Positions 1 to 10,820 are shown, counted from the first letter of the stretch. The stretch: DNA of 64,000 bases from Akanthomyces muscarius (GCF_028009165.1 NC_079245.1:372001-436000); one strand, 5' to 3'. Made by a program: numbers and translations. The notes: generated by a model not told the origin, from the letters alone.

Positions 1-776
1 CTAATTTGAGGGCTGAAGATTCGAGGCTGGCACTTTCTGACTGGTAGCCGCAGCCCACTTTCACGGATTCAGCTGCGGATGCGGCCGCTCCCATGCATAT
101 CCTGTCCGACTTGCGCATCTCAGCTCCGGCTGAAGGACGCCACCTCAACAATGTCTTGAGTAGGTAGCCAGGGGTGACGTCTCAAATTTGGAAAGGATTT
201 GTGTCGGTGCGTTTTTCGATTTCGGGTCGTCGGCTGATGGAAACATGGCACGACGACACAGCAGGCAGGGATCACGGTTTCGGGGTATGATTCCAGATCA
301 AATGAGAGCTTTCCACTTCCATCTCGAGATGATTCTCACATACCAAGTAACCTAGCGACCGCGGTCGAAGAATTTTCACTTACTACGACGCGAAATCTGA
401 AAGGTGGTATTTAATGCAGTCGGAACGGTCGACACAGGTGTGCGCCCTCAAGTGGTGAAAGCAAGAGGGCACGATTCTCTCTCGCATTGCAGAATCTTTT
501 GGAAAGCCTCCTCCGATACACCAGCTCTACGTGTTACCTAAGATACAGCCCTGATCAGGCCATAATATTCAGTCCTGCAGCCATGTTTCTCAGCTGACGC
601 TTGGTAAGGCAGTCTCGTCTACTCGCTTGAAGCCACACAAGGTATATAAGCTCCAGCTGCGCCCTCAGGCTTTTGCTACTTTAGTGACACCTTCAATAAA
701 ATCAAGATAGCTACCGAAACGAGCTCAAGTATTATTAACTATATTTTTTTACACAAGGCCTCCAAAACATACCACC
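1..776. other. Intergenic, promoter of the 6-Cys secreted protein
   Basis: No supported coding region. The right end is the promoter and leader of the gene starting at 777, with a TATA box at 643-650 and an AT-rich leader up to the start codon. Nothing recognisable to the left. Confidence 0.6.
643..650 (+). promoter_or_regulatory. TATA box (TATATAAG)
   Basis: TATATAAG lies 127 bp upstream of the ATG at 777, a normal distance for a fungal core promoter plus leader. It is the only good TATA match in this upstream region. Confidence 0.6.
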
Positions 777-1100
777 ATGAAGTTCATCGTCTTCGCCGTT
801 GCCACTCTGGCTTCCTTTGCGACAGCTGCACCAGAGGCGTCCGGGGAGACCACCAAGTGCAAGCCCGCTACTTATCGATGCCAGTCTTCTCACAAAGGCT
901 GGGAAGTATGCAACACCAGCGGCCAATGGGTTGTAAGTTCATCTTCGAATATTCATCAAAAGGGACCTTTGCTGACAAAACCCTAGTTTGCGGGTGCATG
1001 CCCCGCGAGGACTCTATGCAAGTTCAATGAGGCCAATGGGTCCCCGTACTGCCTACCACGCGGCTTCAAGGCAGTAAAAGATGGCGAGGACGAGATGTGA
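777..1100 (+). CDS. Small secreted cysteine-rich protein, chitin-binding (CBM19-like) candidate
   Basis: Two exons, 777..932 and 987..1100, around a 54-bp intron (donor GTAAGT, acceptor CCCTAG) that keeps phase 0; 89 aa. Residues 1-18 are a signal peptide ending FATAA. The mature part has six cysteines in the order KCK, YRCQ, EVCN, GACP, LCK, YCL and the phrase CNTSGQWV followed by CPARTLC. This is the pattern of small fungal chitin-binding modules of the CBM19 type, so a wall- or chitin-binding role or an effector is plausible. That assignment is family inference; no catalytic residue is visible. The exon 1 reading frame continues through the intron to a false stop, so splicing decides the C-terminus. 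Confidence 0.75.
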
Positions 1101-1770
1101 GCATATAGTTCAATTTTCTAAACGAGCCCCTTGCTCGAAATACATAAATTGAAAGCAATGCAATTTTCTCAACCATGTGCAGTAGACTGAGTGGCCGCTG
1201 AGACTCTGCTGCCACTACAGAGCGGGTGTTAGCAGAGAAGATGTAGTACGCTTCTCACTCCTACATAAGCAATTCAGATGATGCTTATAAAATGGCTAAA
1301 GGCCCCGTGTGAACAGATTTTGGTCGCTCTTTGCGAATAAGATTTACGTCGCCATTCGGAAGCTAGAAATGCATTTATTTTCCTGAGTGACAATAGCGAC
1401 GAAAAATATCCGACATCGTGGCAACGTCCATAAGCTGCAGGCTGGCGGCGCTCAGCATGTCGAATGAGCAACTCACATATGTCTACGAGTCTGCGGTAGG
1501 CGAAAGCCTCCAGATGGTAACTTTGTCAATGTACTCTTAAGAGAACCTTTCATTACGACGCTTATGGCCGCAGCACTCGCATGCACCTTCACCATAAACT
1601 TGTCCTAGACATTTGCGCTGTTCAATTCTAGAAAGGCTTCATTCAAAAACTATCGGGCCTTATGACATGACGCGAACACACAGGTGTAGCCGCAAGTGAA
1701 CCTGAATCCCGCTGCCTCCTCTCTGTGAAGAGAAACTCTACCTAATATTTTCCAAATGGCTGAGCTGCAA
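1101..1770. other. Intergenic, nothing recognised
   Basis: Contains the 3' region of the 6-Cys protein gene and of the cupredoxin-like gene (convergent). The short open frames here have no signal peptide, domain or convincing splice continuation. Confidence 0.5.
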
Positions 1771-2392
1771 TCAAACAAAAAGAAGTCCAGCCATTGTCAA
1801 AGCAGCCACTGTTACAGCGCCGAGAATGTTAGTGGCTCCCGCTCCAGACTCCTCCGCGCGACCATCAGCAGTTGCATTAGACTTAGACAAAACCCCTCCA
1901 AAAGCATGGCTAGGGCTCTCGTTCTTGATCGACTTGATGACCGTAATCCGGTAGCCAGTCTCTTCCACCTTGTTTGCATTTATGACGGCAACCATACCCT
2001 TCTGGCATTCACGGTCGACTGACGAGTATACAAAAATGGGGTCGGTGCTATTGATCGTGACTTGGAAAGTAGCCGGCTAAAAGTATGAAGTCAGCACTCT
2101 CGTTTGGTCGAAATTGATTCAGACACAAAAGTGAGTCGCTTACCTTGGACTGCGCACCGGAGTAAAAGCCTCCAACATCAACAGGATAACATCCTGTAGT
2201 TGGGTTGCCTTGCACCACGCTGTGCTCATCAGAGCCAAAACGAAACTCAATGATATCCCCTACTCTCGCGTCCATTCGAGGCGGCTCGAAACCATTCGAG
2301 GTTTTGCTTCCAACCTCGACGGGTATGATTTTGCCACTGCAAAGTCCCAATGGAAGGAGAAGCGCTGCGAACCATGGCTTCAAACAATGCAT
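1771..2392 (-). CDS. Secreted cupredoxin-like cell-wall protein, probably GPI-anchored
   Basis: Exons 2392..2144 and 2076..1771 (minus strand) around a 67-bp intron (GTAAGC..TAG), phase 0; 184 aa. It starts at the ATG at 2392, because a long hydrophobic signal peptide (MHCLKPWFAALLLPLGLCSG) follows; the upstream in-frame codons lack it. The body reads as the fungal extracellular cupredoxin family: EFRFGSDEHSVVQ, then TGCYPVD, then ECQKGMVAVIN. Candidate metal ligands are H57, C68 and M111. The position where, from memory, family members usually have a His just before the second Cys is Glu106 here, so the copper site may be incomplete. The last 30 residues are Ser/Ala-rich and end in a hydrophobic stretch (VAALTMAGLLFV), fitting GPI anchoring. 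It is divergent from the Zn2Cys6 regulator at 3463. Confidence 0.8.
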
Positions 2393-3462
2393 GTTGTCAG
2401 TAGTTGAGGATGTAAAGGATGAGAAGAAAAAGTTGGCGAGATTGAGTGATGCCTTGCAAAGAGAAAGCGTATGCTCCTGAGGAAGGAGTCGGAACAGGAG
2501 AGGAAGAGCCATCAATCATATTTAAATGCACATGTCTACAGCTTGATATGCGAGAGTGGTGGCATCAAGAGGAGCGCTATAGATTTCCACTTTGAGTAAT
2601 AGACTTACCTCTCTAGGCCAAGTACAGTTGTCTTCGTGATCCATGCAAAAAAAAAACGGAGTCGCGACACGGCATGATTCTTAATTTTAGTGGCAAGATT
2701 CAGAGCAGTGCTAGTGCTGACGGCGAACAGGCTTGGCAGCCAAACAGCCAGCCTGGCCATCTGGCTCATTCGATGTCACTCACCGTACGGCATTGCATCA
2801 GGTTTCTCTTGCTTCATTCAAGTACGATACATAATAAGTATTCCGTCTGAAAGTTTCGCCAAGTTCAATAAAGAGAAAGCGGCCGGTGGGCGGTAACCTT
2901 GGTGCCTGACACCATAAATAAACGTTTTCGTGCTGTATGCTCCTGTATGCTGTTGCGAAGTAATGTCTCAGACTGGAAACTTGTCAATCACGTTTTCTTT
3001 CTTACAGAGGGCTTTTTTACTTCTTTTCTCCTCGGCTGTAGGTATTTTCTATTTCATGCCCGACGTCGGAAAGGATTTTCCGCGGTAGCAGCGATTTCTT
3101 CTCCATGGCAATTGGTCCTGAAATGTTTCTTCATGCCTTCAGGCGCAGCAAGGCTGAATTGCGCCAACTGACAGGTGGAACTGGCGTAAATATAAGCCCA
3201 GGCGAAGCAGGCCGTGAGCACGTGGTAAAGTTTGGCGACCCTGGGTCCATTCACGGCACTTCGTCTTTTGCAACGCTTGTAACCTCCGTGAGGAAGGGTT
3301 TGCAGAAACAACACTTGCTCCAGTAGCATCATCTCGTTACACTGCGCACCGACATCGTTTCTTGAGCGCACATTTATCAGCATTTTTTAATGCCAACATT
3401 CGACCATCCTTATCTGCGATAGTGTCGCAGCGCTCGCAAAACTTCACTGCGGGATCCAGGGT
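2393..3462. other. Shared divergent promoter region
   Basis: This 1.07 kb lies between the start codons of the cupredoxin-like gene (minus) and the Zn2Cys6 regulator (plus). No gene recognised inside it. Confidence 0.5.
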
Positions 3463-5018
3463 ATGCCTCGTCAATATAAAGGTTGCGACAATTGCCAGAA
3501 ACAGAAGAAAAAGGTCAGACCTAAGATCATTCTTAATCCATCAAACGCCGTTGCATGAGTGAGCCCTTGTAGGCGATTTTAATTAACCTTGTGCAGTGCA
3601 GTCAGACGCTTCCGCGATGTGACAGGTGTGAGCGTTTCAACCTCCCCTGTGTTGGAGGTGGTGAAAAGCGTTACAAATTCAGGACGCCGCCGGCTCTGGC
3701 TAAGCCTTGTTTTAAGGCGCAACCATCACATCACACAGCAACTTTTCACAGATGGGCGCCTCCACGGTGCCTATATGATGAGACCACGTCACTCATAGGT
3801 CGCTTCATCGCCGTGCTTTCAGTCACAGACCCCAGGTATAACCTCAAAACTCTTGGCAGCTGGCTTGTCGACATTCCTTCACATCTCGGCAAAGATGGTC
3901 TGCTTGACACAGCGACGACCGCCCTAACGACTGCTGTGGAAGATTTACGCGTCGGAAAACAGTCGACGGCTGCTTGGTCAAGCTATGGCAAGGCTATCAG
4001 CCGTCTAGGACATGCTCTGAGAGACCCTGTCAAAGTAAAAGAACCGTACACCCTTGCCGCTGTGTTTATGATCACGCTTTGTCAGGTAAAGATGGGTTTC
4101 CCGATCGTCACGACATGCATAAATTCGACTGACCTAATTGGGTAACAGCCATGGTTATCGCTCAAGGCGGACTACGTTAACCACATCCAGGGGATGGCTC
4201 ATCTCCTGAACCTCAGCGCCGGAAAGGAGTGGAACAGTCGCTTTGCCGAGACTCTGCGCTTCCACGTCATTTTTCCCATTGTACGGGCAACTATTATGCT
4301 ACAAGTTATGCAGGACAACTAATAGGATAATCGATAGTATCTCGCAATGGCAATCAGTTCGGACATCGAAATTCATTCCTGGTATGCGGAAAAATACTCC
4401 AAATTGTGCAGTCAGGATGACCTCTCGAGCGACCGAGATGTGTCGCCGATACAAAGTCTGGACATATCTGCGATCCTACGATACCCGACAATTCTTCGAA
4501 ATCCCGAACTTTATGGTGTAGAATTACGCATGCGTTATGAACAAGCGCTGCTCGATGGCTATGCTCTCCGCACGCGATTGCACTCATTGGACGACTTGAA
4601 CACGACGACAAAGTCCCCGAATCTAGAACTTCAGCGAGTGCAGGCCCAGTTGCGGCTTGCTTACGCCGCGGTACTTTACTACTCTCTCGTTATGAACGCA
4701 TTCATATCTGCACTGGATCCTTGCAGCCAGTTTCTACCAAGAGACGCCATCACAATGGCCAAAGAAGCCATCGAGACAGCCAACGTGGTTCTCAAAGACG
4801 CGCCAATTAGCCTTGGTTTTATGCCGCTCTGCCTCTTTGCTGCATCGCTTGCTACTACAGATTCCAAGATCTTGTGCGACATCGAAGTCGCCCTTGTCGC
4901 TTACAAAGACCACTTTGTAGAGTGGCACCATCGACAGAGATTTCACGACGCAAAGCAGTCTATCGATGAAATCAAAACCAGAAGACTGGCTTATTTACGA
5001 GGAGCCGGCTGCCGTTGA
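3463..5018 (+). CDS. Zn2Cys6 fungal transcription factor
   Basis: Four exons: 3463..3513, 3597..4085, 4149..4280, 4338..5018; 450 aa. The 17-codon first exon supplies the first half of the zinc cluster and the second exon the rest. Joined, they give C8-x2-C11-x6-C18-x6-C25-x2-C28-x6-C35, the exact Gal4-type binuclear cluster; the recognition loop is QKQKKK. Introns are 83, 63 and 57 bp; the first has a weak donor (GTCAGA) but the cysteine spacing confirms it, and the third has a CTAAT branch site. The remaining ~400 residues are the helical region typical of short fungal regulators (Pfam Fungal_trans_2-like) with no other motif. It is presumably nuclear; targets are unknown. It is divergent from the cupredoxin-like gene, so that gene is a candidate target. 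Confidence 0.85.
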
Positions 5019-5540
5019 AGCCACAACCTCAAAGACACGTACGAGGCCGCCAATCTCAGCAACAACGTACACCGCCCGTGGAGGAATCGGTGCGGCCGTT
5101 TACAGTTCAGACTTGCATCCATTATCCGTGCTGGATAGTCTGACTTGTGTATATGGAGTGGATGGTCCGTACCGCAGTGGTGCCATTAGCCAGCGATGTT
5201 ACTGAGCGCGTTTGTCAGAGGTGACAAGAACCCAAAGCCTTTTCAGGGCCGGCAGTGAAATAACGAGTCTGAAATTTATCAAAGTGAGCAAGTTTTGAAT
5301 GGGAATAAAAGTTAATAGCGAAGATCATGATAAAGATTTATACGCCACCCAGTAGATATTTTTCAATTGAATATCGGGGACGGACAAAAGCGTCGCGGTA
5401 CGTACCTTTTCCCACCGTGACGCACGGACCAACCAGGAAGCAGCTCCTCGGTGGCCAAATATTTTGTCGCCAAAAACCGCCATCACAGGAGCCTCACGCC
5501 CGTCCATTCCCGTCCACACCACAACCACAACTCTTTCGAA
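5019..5540. other. Intergenic, upstream region of uL11m
   Basis: No gene recognised. Contains the 3' end of the regulator and the promoter and leader of the ribosomal protein gene. Confidence 0.5.
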
Positions 5541-6090
5541 ATGTCAAAAGCCAGAGGCGCCGGCGCCGCAGCCGACCAAATCGTCAAACTCATCGTCGGC
5601 GCGGGCCAAGCCTCGCCCAGTCCGCCCGTCGGTCCCGCGCTCGGTAGCAAGGGTGTCAAGTCGATGGACTTTTGCAAGGTACGCCTCCCCCTCCAGTTGT
5701 TGCGCCCTCATCGCAGCGCCCCGAGTCTAACCTGCGCGTGCTCGCGTCTAGGAGTTCAACGCCCGCACAGCCAACTACGTCGTCGGCACGCCCATGCCCT
5801 GCCGCGTCACCGTCCGCGCCGACCGCTCCTTTACCTTTGACATTCGCACGCCGCAGACGTCGTGGCTGCTGCTCAACTGCGTCGACACGGCGCCCAGGAA
5901 CAAAAAGGGCCAGCGGCGCGGCGCGCAGAAGCCCGGCTCCGAGACGATTGGCGCCGTCAGCCTCAAGCACGTCTACGAGATTGCCAAGGTCAAGCAGTCG
6001 GAGCTGCGCCTGTCGGGGCTGTCGCTCGAGGGCCTCTGCCGGTCCATCATCTTCCAGGCCAAGTCGATTGGCATCGATGTCGTCGCATAA
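5541..6090 (+). CDS. mrpl19: Mitochondrial large-subunit ribosomal protein uL11m (L11)
   Basis: Exons 5541..5678 and 5752..6090 around a 73-bp intron (GTACGC..TAG); 158 aa. It begins [20 protein letters not shown], followed by the L11 signature [20 protein letters not shown], then MDFCKEFNART after splicing, and the C-terminal rRNA-binding domain ([15 protein letters not shown] .. [16 protein letters not shown]). Protein L11 binds the GTPase-associated rRNA of the large subunit. Length and composition fit the mitochondrial form (MRPL19 in yeast) rather than cytosolic Rpl12. It is convergent with the endonuclease III gene (stops 240 bp apart). Confidence 0.93.
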
Positions 6091-6332
6091 AGTCTAGGGA
6101 AACGATGGATTAAATAGCATGCATGTGGAGGACAGTTTTGTATGAATTTTGGATCATGGGCATCGGACGTGGTGCTGCGCGAAAAGCCTGCGAGCAGTTG
6201 CGCCGCGGCAATGTACAATTATTACTGATAGAGACTACTTTGTGCGCAAAGTACTGTACAAAACGAATAAGCGATTCTTGATCATGAAGGATATTACAAT
6301 TATTACGCTATGCTGCGAGCTGATGCTTCGTA

Positions 6333-7571
6333 TCAACGGCCTTCCTCCTTGATATGCTTGATATCCTCAAGCTCTCTTGTATCCTCATCTTGGAGCTTGG
6401 CCGTCTCCCGCTCTGCCCTCCCCAGCGCAACCTTTTTCCGGTCCGCCGCCTTGCACAGCCCATTCAGACCAACGTCGCACGAGCCGCACTTTTGCCCAAT
6501 CGGCACGCACACGGCCTGGCCCAGCCCGACCAGGAGGCCGTTGATCTCGCGCCAGCGGTCCCTGGGCAGCCACGACTCGAGCGCCGCGCGCGTCTCCTCT
6601 GGGTTTTTCGTCTTGTGCCACCCCCACATGTTGGTGATGCGGTGGACGTGCACGTCGACGCCGATGCCCTCGGTCTTGCCCCACGCGGCCGAGAGGCAGA
6701 GGTAGCCCATCTTGGGGCCGACGCCGGGCAGCGCCGTCAGGCCCTCGATCGTGTCTGGTATGTCGCCGTTCCATTCGTCGCGCAGTATTTCTGCCGCCTT
6801 TTTTATATACCTGAAACATGTTAGATTCGCCTTGTCAAAAAAAAATTGTGCTCGCTCGTACTTGGTTTTGTTGTTGTGGAATCCCACTGCCCAGATCATC
6901 TTATTCAGGGTGTCTGGGGCGACAGCCAGAATATTGTCCAGATTCAATCCCACTGGCGCGCCAGGTTTAAATGCCGGCAGCTCCGTCTGCAGCTTCCTCA
7001 TCACCACCGCATTGACCGTGTCCTTGGTCTGGCTCGACATCATCAGCGCAATCAGCGTGTGGAAGCGCTGGTCCTTCTCCGAGCACTTGCGGTCCGCCAG
7101 CCTCTCGCAGCCCATGGTATCGACCGCCGCGCCGTGCGCCGCACCGCCCGGCGCTCTCATCTTGCGCACCAGCGCGTACATCTCCTCCCAGTCCGACGGC
7201 GGCGCCACCGTCGTCTCGCCCGTCGCCGGATCGACCGCCTTGCGCGCCGGTTTGCGCGGCGTCTTCTTCTTCGGCGTTGTCGTCGTCGTCGCCGTCGTCG
7301 TCTTGGCTGGCGCGCGAATCGGGCTCACGTCGTCCAAGAGCTCTTCCTTGACGAGTTTCACCGGCGACTCGCTCGAGAGCTTTCGGCGGCGCTTGGCGGG
7401 CGGCAGCACGGCATCTTCAATGTCGGGCGTCGTGGCACGGGCGGCGTTGCCGCTGACGGGGCCGTAGGCGAAGCGCGACAGCGAGCGCGTCGTGCGGCGA
7501 GGCGTGGCGCTGGCGACAGCAGCCTGGTCGAAAAGACGCGCAGTGTCCCGCGAGACTCGCGAAGACCTCAT
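6333..7571 (-). CDS. nth1: Endonuclease III homologue (bifunctional DNA glycosylase / AP lyase)
   Basis: Exons 7571..6862 and 6810..6333 (minus); 395 aa after removal of a 51-bp intron at 6811..6861. That intron has no stop and is a multiple of three, so the unspliced frame is also open (412 aa); donor GTACGA, branch CTAAC and acceptor TTTCAG show it is an intron, and splicing restores the conserved [14 protein letters not shown]. The enzyme removes oxidised pyrimidines in base excision repair. Visible motifs are the helix-hairpin-helix [11 protein letters not shown] with the catalytic Lys, GVDVHVHRI with the catalytic Asp, and a [4Fe-4S] cluster C-x6-C-x2-C-x7-C near the C-terminus ([12 protein letters not shown]). 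The first ~110 residues are basic and low-complexity ([17 protein letters not shown], Thr/Lys-rich), fitting mitochondrial and/or nuclear targeting. Confidence 0.93.
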   Translation of the reverse strand: MRSSRVSRDTARLFDQAAVASATPRRTTRSLSRFAYGPVSGNAARATTPDIEDAVLPPAKRRRKLSSESPVKLVKEELLDDVSPIRAPAKTTTATTTTTPKKKTPRKPARKAVDPATGETTVAPPSDWEEMYALVRKMRAPGGAAHGAAVDTMGCERLADRKCSEKDQRFHTLIALMMSSQTKDTVNAVVMRKLQTELPAFKPGAPVGLNLDNILAVAPDTLNKMIWAVGFHNNKTKYERAQFFFDKANLTCFRYIKKAAEILRDEWNGDIPDTIEGLTALPGVGPKMGYLCLSAAWGKTEGIGVDVHVHRITNMWGWHKTKNPEETRAALESWLPRDRWREINGLLVGLGQAVCVPIGQKCGSCDVGLNGLCKAADRKKVALGRAERETAKLQDEDTRELEDIKHIKEEGR

Positions 7572-8125
7572 GGCCAGAGCTGTGAGTCGAGTGTGGCTGG
7601 TTATAGAGCCGGCGAGGTGTCATTGCCAGGCGTAAAGGGACCCTGAAGCGTGGCGGGCCTAGTCAAGACATGGGAGTGAGATGGGCCAATGGCAGCAGGG
7701 GTGATGACCATGAGCTTAATAATTGTGCGAGCGTGAATTAACAAAAGATAGATGCATCGCGGGGAAACTATGTTTGAATTTATTTAGTCACCCTCTGCGA
7801 AAGTAGAGTGAACCATAGAAGTTGCAGGGTCGGGATGCGAGTTACTCAACACCTCACTACTTATCACCGAATACGCCTTCTAAGACGCCGCCGGATTATG
7901 ACTGCGTAGCAACTCCGATTAATCGCAAAAGGGGAAAGCAAGTTTTGATTGCTTATATAATTTCAATTCCCTATTTCTTCTTATAATTTCCATAACCTCT
8001 GTTCGGAGAGCCTTGGTCTGTGTGCCTGTCAAGTAATCTTTCCTTCGCCGCCCAAGGCAGCTACCACCCCCCTACCAAAGGGTTAGCATGCGGATGCCGA
8101 GTTTCATGCGAGCTCAAAGGCGTCA
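7572..8125. other. Intergenic, promoter of endonuclease III
   Basis: AT-rich stretch at about 7720-8000 upstream of the minus-strand endonuclease III gene. No gene recognised. Confidence 0.5.
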
Positions 8126-9294
8126 CTAGTCGACAATCTCTCGAGTGCTACCAGAGCTCTCAGAGCTTGTATCGTCGTCGTCGTCGTCGTCGTAATTTTT
8201 CGGCTCCGCGACGACGCCCACCAGAACCAGCCTGTGGTACTCTTCAAACCACATGTCATTCACACGCACATACTCCTCGTCCAGGAGGTCCCAGCCAAGT
8301 GTCTCTGGCGTATTATACCATGGCGAAAGCCCTGGGGGCGCCGTCCTGTCCCAGACATGGTCCCCGTACCGCACCAGGCCCTGCATAATGGTCGCTCCAA
8401 CCATGTGCATATCGTCGCTAATCTTTACGGCCCCTCCCTGCTCAGCCCTTTTCAGCATTGTAAGGTATTAATGTGATGGCCTGCTAATCACATTCCGCAT
8501 GCCACTATCTTTGCAGGCTGACAACTCGTGGTTGGCGAGGTCCTTGAAATATTCAGTAGAGCATGTCCATGGTCCCTTGCCAGTTCGCAGCTCAGGGCCG
8601 ATGAAATAGTTTTGCGTGCGTTCTTCCCAAGTGAGACTTCTTTCGTGGCAAGTGAGACTGCCGATCGAACCAAACGTAAACGTCGCCAGCTCGGCTTAAA
8701 TCTCTGCCAGCTTCTGTCTGAATTTTTTGTCTTGCTCTCTCGTGCCGTACATGTTAGAGTCGTTGCCGTTCCTCAAGACTCGAAGCTCATTCGCCGTGGT
8801 TTCGCCTACATGCTCGAACAGCTCATACGGCCCTCCTACCTCATCTGTCACCCCCAAATCGAAACCGTAAACTGTTTGAATGGGAATCGATGAACTTTTT
8901 CTGCCTCAAATGTTAGCATGGTCACTTTCATCATCTACCAGGATCAAATAACTCACTTCAAGAACGTGGCGTTGACTATCTCACTTTTCAGGCATGCTTC
9001 TGGTTCCAGCATCTTCTCGCCGCCTGCCAGGTAGTTTGGCCCAGGGGTGCGCACTCTTGCGACCCAGATTCTGCCGTCGTCAAATTGGAGGTGGCGGTCC
9101 ATGTAAAAGGTACCTTGATGACAGGCCTCATTAATAAACTTGGCAGATTGGTCACGCCGTATGCTGCAAGCGTGCTCAAGAATGAAGTTCCAGTCGATAG
9201 CTTCGAAGATGAAGGTGCGACACCACACTCTGTAATCTACGCGACGTTGCCTCCGCGTTCTGTCCAAGGACGTCATAAAAGGTCTCGAAGGCAT
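8126..9294 (-). pseudogene. APH-like kinase-fold gene broken by two in-frame TAA codons
   Basis: On the minus strand one frame runs from ATG 9294 through exon 1 (9294..8957), a 56-bp intron (8956..8901; GTGAGT, GCTAAC, GCAG) and exon 2 (8900..8126), interrupted only by TAA at 8698..8696 and TAA at 8470..8468. Protein-like sequence continues in the same frame across both: LAEI-stop-AELATFTFGSIGSL and RPSH-stop-YLTMLKRAE. Phrases such as FDDGRIWVARV, YELFEHVGE, IGPELRTGKGPW and STEYFKDLANHEL resemble fungal aminoglycoside/choline phosphotransferase-like kinases. The catalytic HxDxxxxN loop of that family is not seen, so even the repaired form may be atypical. The C-terminus has a poly-Asp run encoded by a GAC repeat. 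It has a TATA box at 9421..9414. Both stops are one C-to-T change from CAA. A truncated 180-aa product is possible if transcribed. Confidence 0.7.
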
Positions 9295-9296
9295 AC

Positions 9297-9382
9297 TGAT
9301 TAGTGATAATTCTGAGAAAAGTACGTTGACTGGTGATAATTTGGAAAGGTGTGTTGATTGGTGGTAGTTTGGGGAAAGTTGG
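9297..9382. repeat. Degenerate ~29-bp tandem repeat, three units
   Basis: Units begin TGATTAGTGATAATT (9297), TGACTGGTGATAATT (9327) and TGATTGGTGGTAGTT (9355) and diverge in their second halves. They sit in the leader of the minus-strand pseudogene, just upstream of its ATG. Confidence 0.7.
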
Positions 9383-9413
9383 CCCTTGGAATTGAAGAGC
9401 AGCGAGAGCTGCC

Positions 9414-9421
9414 CTTTTATA
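9414..9421 (-). promoter_or_regulatory. TATA box (TATAAAAG, minus strand)
   Basis: TATAAAAG on the minus strand, 120 bp upstream of the ATG at 9294 of the kinase-like pseudogene. Confidence 0.55.
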
Positions 9422-9785
9422 AGTCTTCGAGCCGCTGTGACAGCCCTGTGATTCACGACTGTAACAGTCAGTGAAAGCCTTTGTGCAAATGCGCTGGCGG
9501 CTAACCGCCTTTCTCGTTGAACACAAAGGCGTGTGCAAGCATAATCTTGATGACTAGAGTACCACCAGGTTGCTCGGCCGCCACGACTAAATGGCTGTGC
9601 AGAATACAGTCAATCACTGCGGAGCGTCAAGGCTCCAAAAACAGAAATGCATTCAAGTACATTTCATGAGCAAGAAAACAGGTCGCGACTGTGAGTTGCC
9701 GGTTTGTGAACGTGTATAATCCTTTTTGTTCGTCCCTTGCGGCTGGAAAGAGCCGACGCCTTCTGCAAAGAAAATCCCCTTGACC

Positions 9786-9827
9786 ATTAAACATTGTGCA
9801 TTAGGCATTAGACATTAAACATTAAGC
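9786..9827. repeat. Heptamer minisatellite ATTNNRC, six units
   Basis: Six consecutive 7-mers: ATTAAAC, ATTGTGC, ATTAGGC, ATTAGAC, ATTAAAC, ATTAAGC. It lies between the downstream end of the membrane-protein gene and the pseudogene promoter, with no coding context. Confidence 0.75.
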
Positions 9828-9872
9828 ATGAAACCAGTACTAGGCTTCATCACATCGCTCCACATGTAGCAA

Positions 9873-10820
9873 TCACAAATACGGATCGCCGCTTAGCTCG
9901 TGAACCCGCTGCGTCCCGGGAACGGCTGCATTCGCGACTCTCGCCGCAATCTCTCGCTTATCCTGCGCACGCCGCTCGCGACGCTTCTTCCGCCCGGGCA
10001 GTATGCAGCAGCACCACACACTCGGTATGGTAATGACAATCACCGGGAGCCCGACGACGAGGAACCAGAAAAGGGATGAGCCCAGCCAATCCGGGCCGTG
10101 CTCTGATTGGTAGCAGATACGATCCGACTCGCTAACCTTGGCGCCAGGCACCCAAGTCGAAATCTCGGCTCTGGTGCATCGATCGCCGAGGCTTGGCGGT
10201 CGGGGGCTCAGGGTCTTTGTGTCCGACTTGGCCCAGGTGATGAGCCACGGCGTCTCGAGCAACTGTGTGGTTATGAGCTCGCGGCCATGGTCTTTCCACG
10301 CCGACGACAGCGACGTGTTCTGGGCCAGGGTCTGCGCGCAAGCTCGAATAGCGCTGCCCTGGTAGTATTCGGCGTTGCCGGTGGGCGTGAAGCCGCTGGT
10401 GTATGAAGAGAGTTAGCCGGAAGCACCATGGCTCGCACCAGCCAGGCGATGGGTGATGAGGGCGCGAGGGTTTATGGGGACTTCTTACCTAGGACAGCAC
10501 CAGGCTGATGAGAGCCGCGAGTTTCCACTTCCTGCGGCCTCGATCTGGAGGTCGTATGCAGTCCATGCAGAGGGGCAGACGGCAGGGCTGTATATCAAGG
10601 CCAGGTCAGTGTGCGTTGCACTAGGTGTTTGCCCATGGTTGCATTCTGGTACGTCTGGTGCTATATTGAGCAGGCGCACATTCGAATAGGTGTAGATTCC
10701 CGCGGTACTTCTGACTGTCGTCGTGAAATTGAAGTTGCCGGTGCAGCTGCTTGGGACGGCAAAGGGTGTTGTCATTGGCGACGGGAGTGCCGTCGTAGCT
10801 AGGGCAGCGGTAAGCACCAT
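9873..10820 (-). CDS. Single-pass membrane protein of unknown function
   Basis: Exons 10820..10489 and 10395..9873 (minus) around a 93-bp intron (GTAAGA..CAG) splitting a Ser codon; 284 aa. Order: a short N-terminal hydrophobic/signal-like stretch (MVLTAALATTALP), a Cys-containing extracellular region of ~200 residues (SSCTGNFNFTT, VCPSAWTAYDLQ, SAWCCPSGFTPTGNAEYY, IRACAQTLAQNTSL), one transmembrane helix at about 214-238 (LFWFLVVGLPVIVITIPSVW) and a short basic cytoplasmic tail beginning KKRRERR. The CPSAWTAYDLQ...CCPSGF arrangement recurs in uncharacterised fungal surface proteins of this layout. I do not know the function. The signal peptide is weaker than usual, so a start further upstream cannot be excluded. 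Confidence 0.75.

Larger units (their letters stand above)
9295..9872. other. Intergenic with two small tandem repeats
   Basis: Holds the leader of the kinase-like pseudogene (three degenerate ~29-bp repeats at 9297-9382, TATA box at 9414-9421) and a 7-bp minisatellite at 9786-9827. No gene recognised. Confidence 0.6.

Noticed and set aside
6712..7646. Overlapping plus-strand frames of 251 and 266 codons
   Set aside because: Antisense to endonuclease III, whose catalytic and Fe-S motifs are clear on the minus strand.
8020..8388. Plus-strand frame with an Arg run
   Set aside because: The Arg run is the complement of the poly-Asp codons of the kinase-like pseudogene.
9786..9827. Interstitial telomere repeat
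   Set aside because: The unit is ATTNNRC, not TTAGGG; only one unit resembles the telomeric hexamer.
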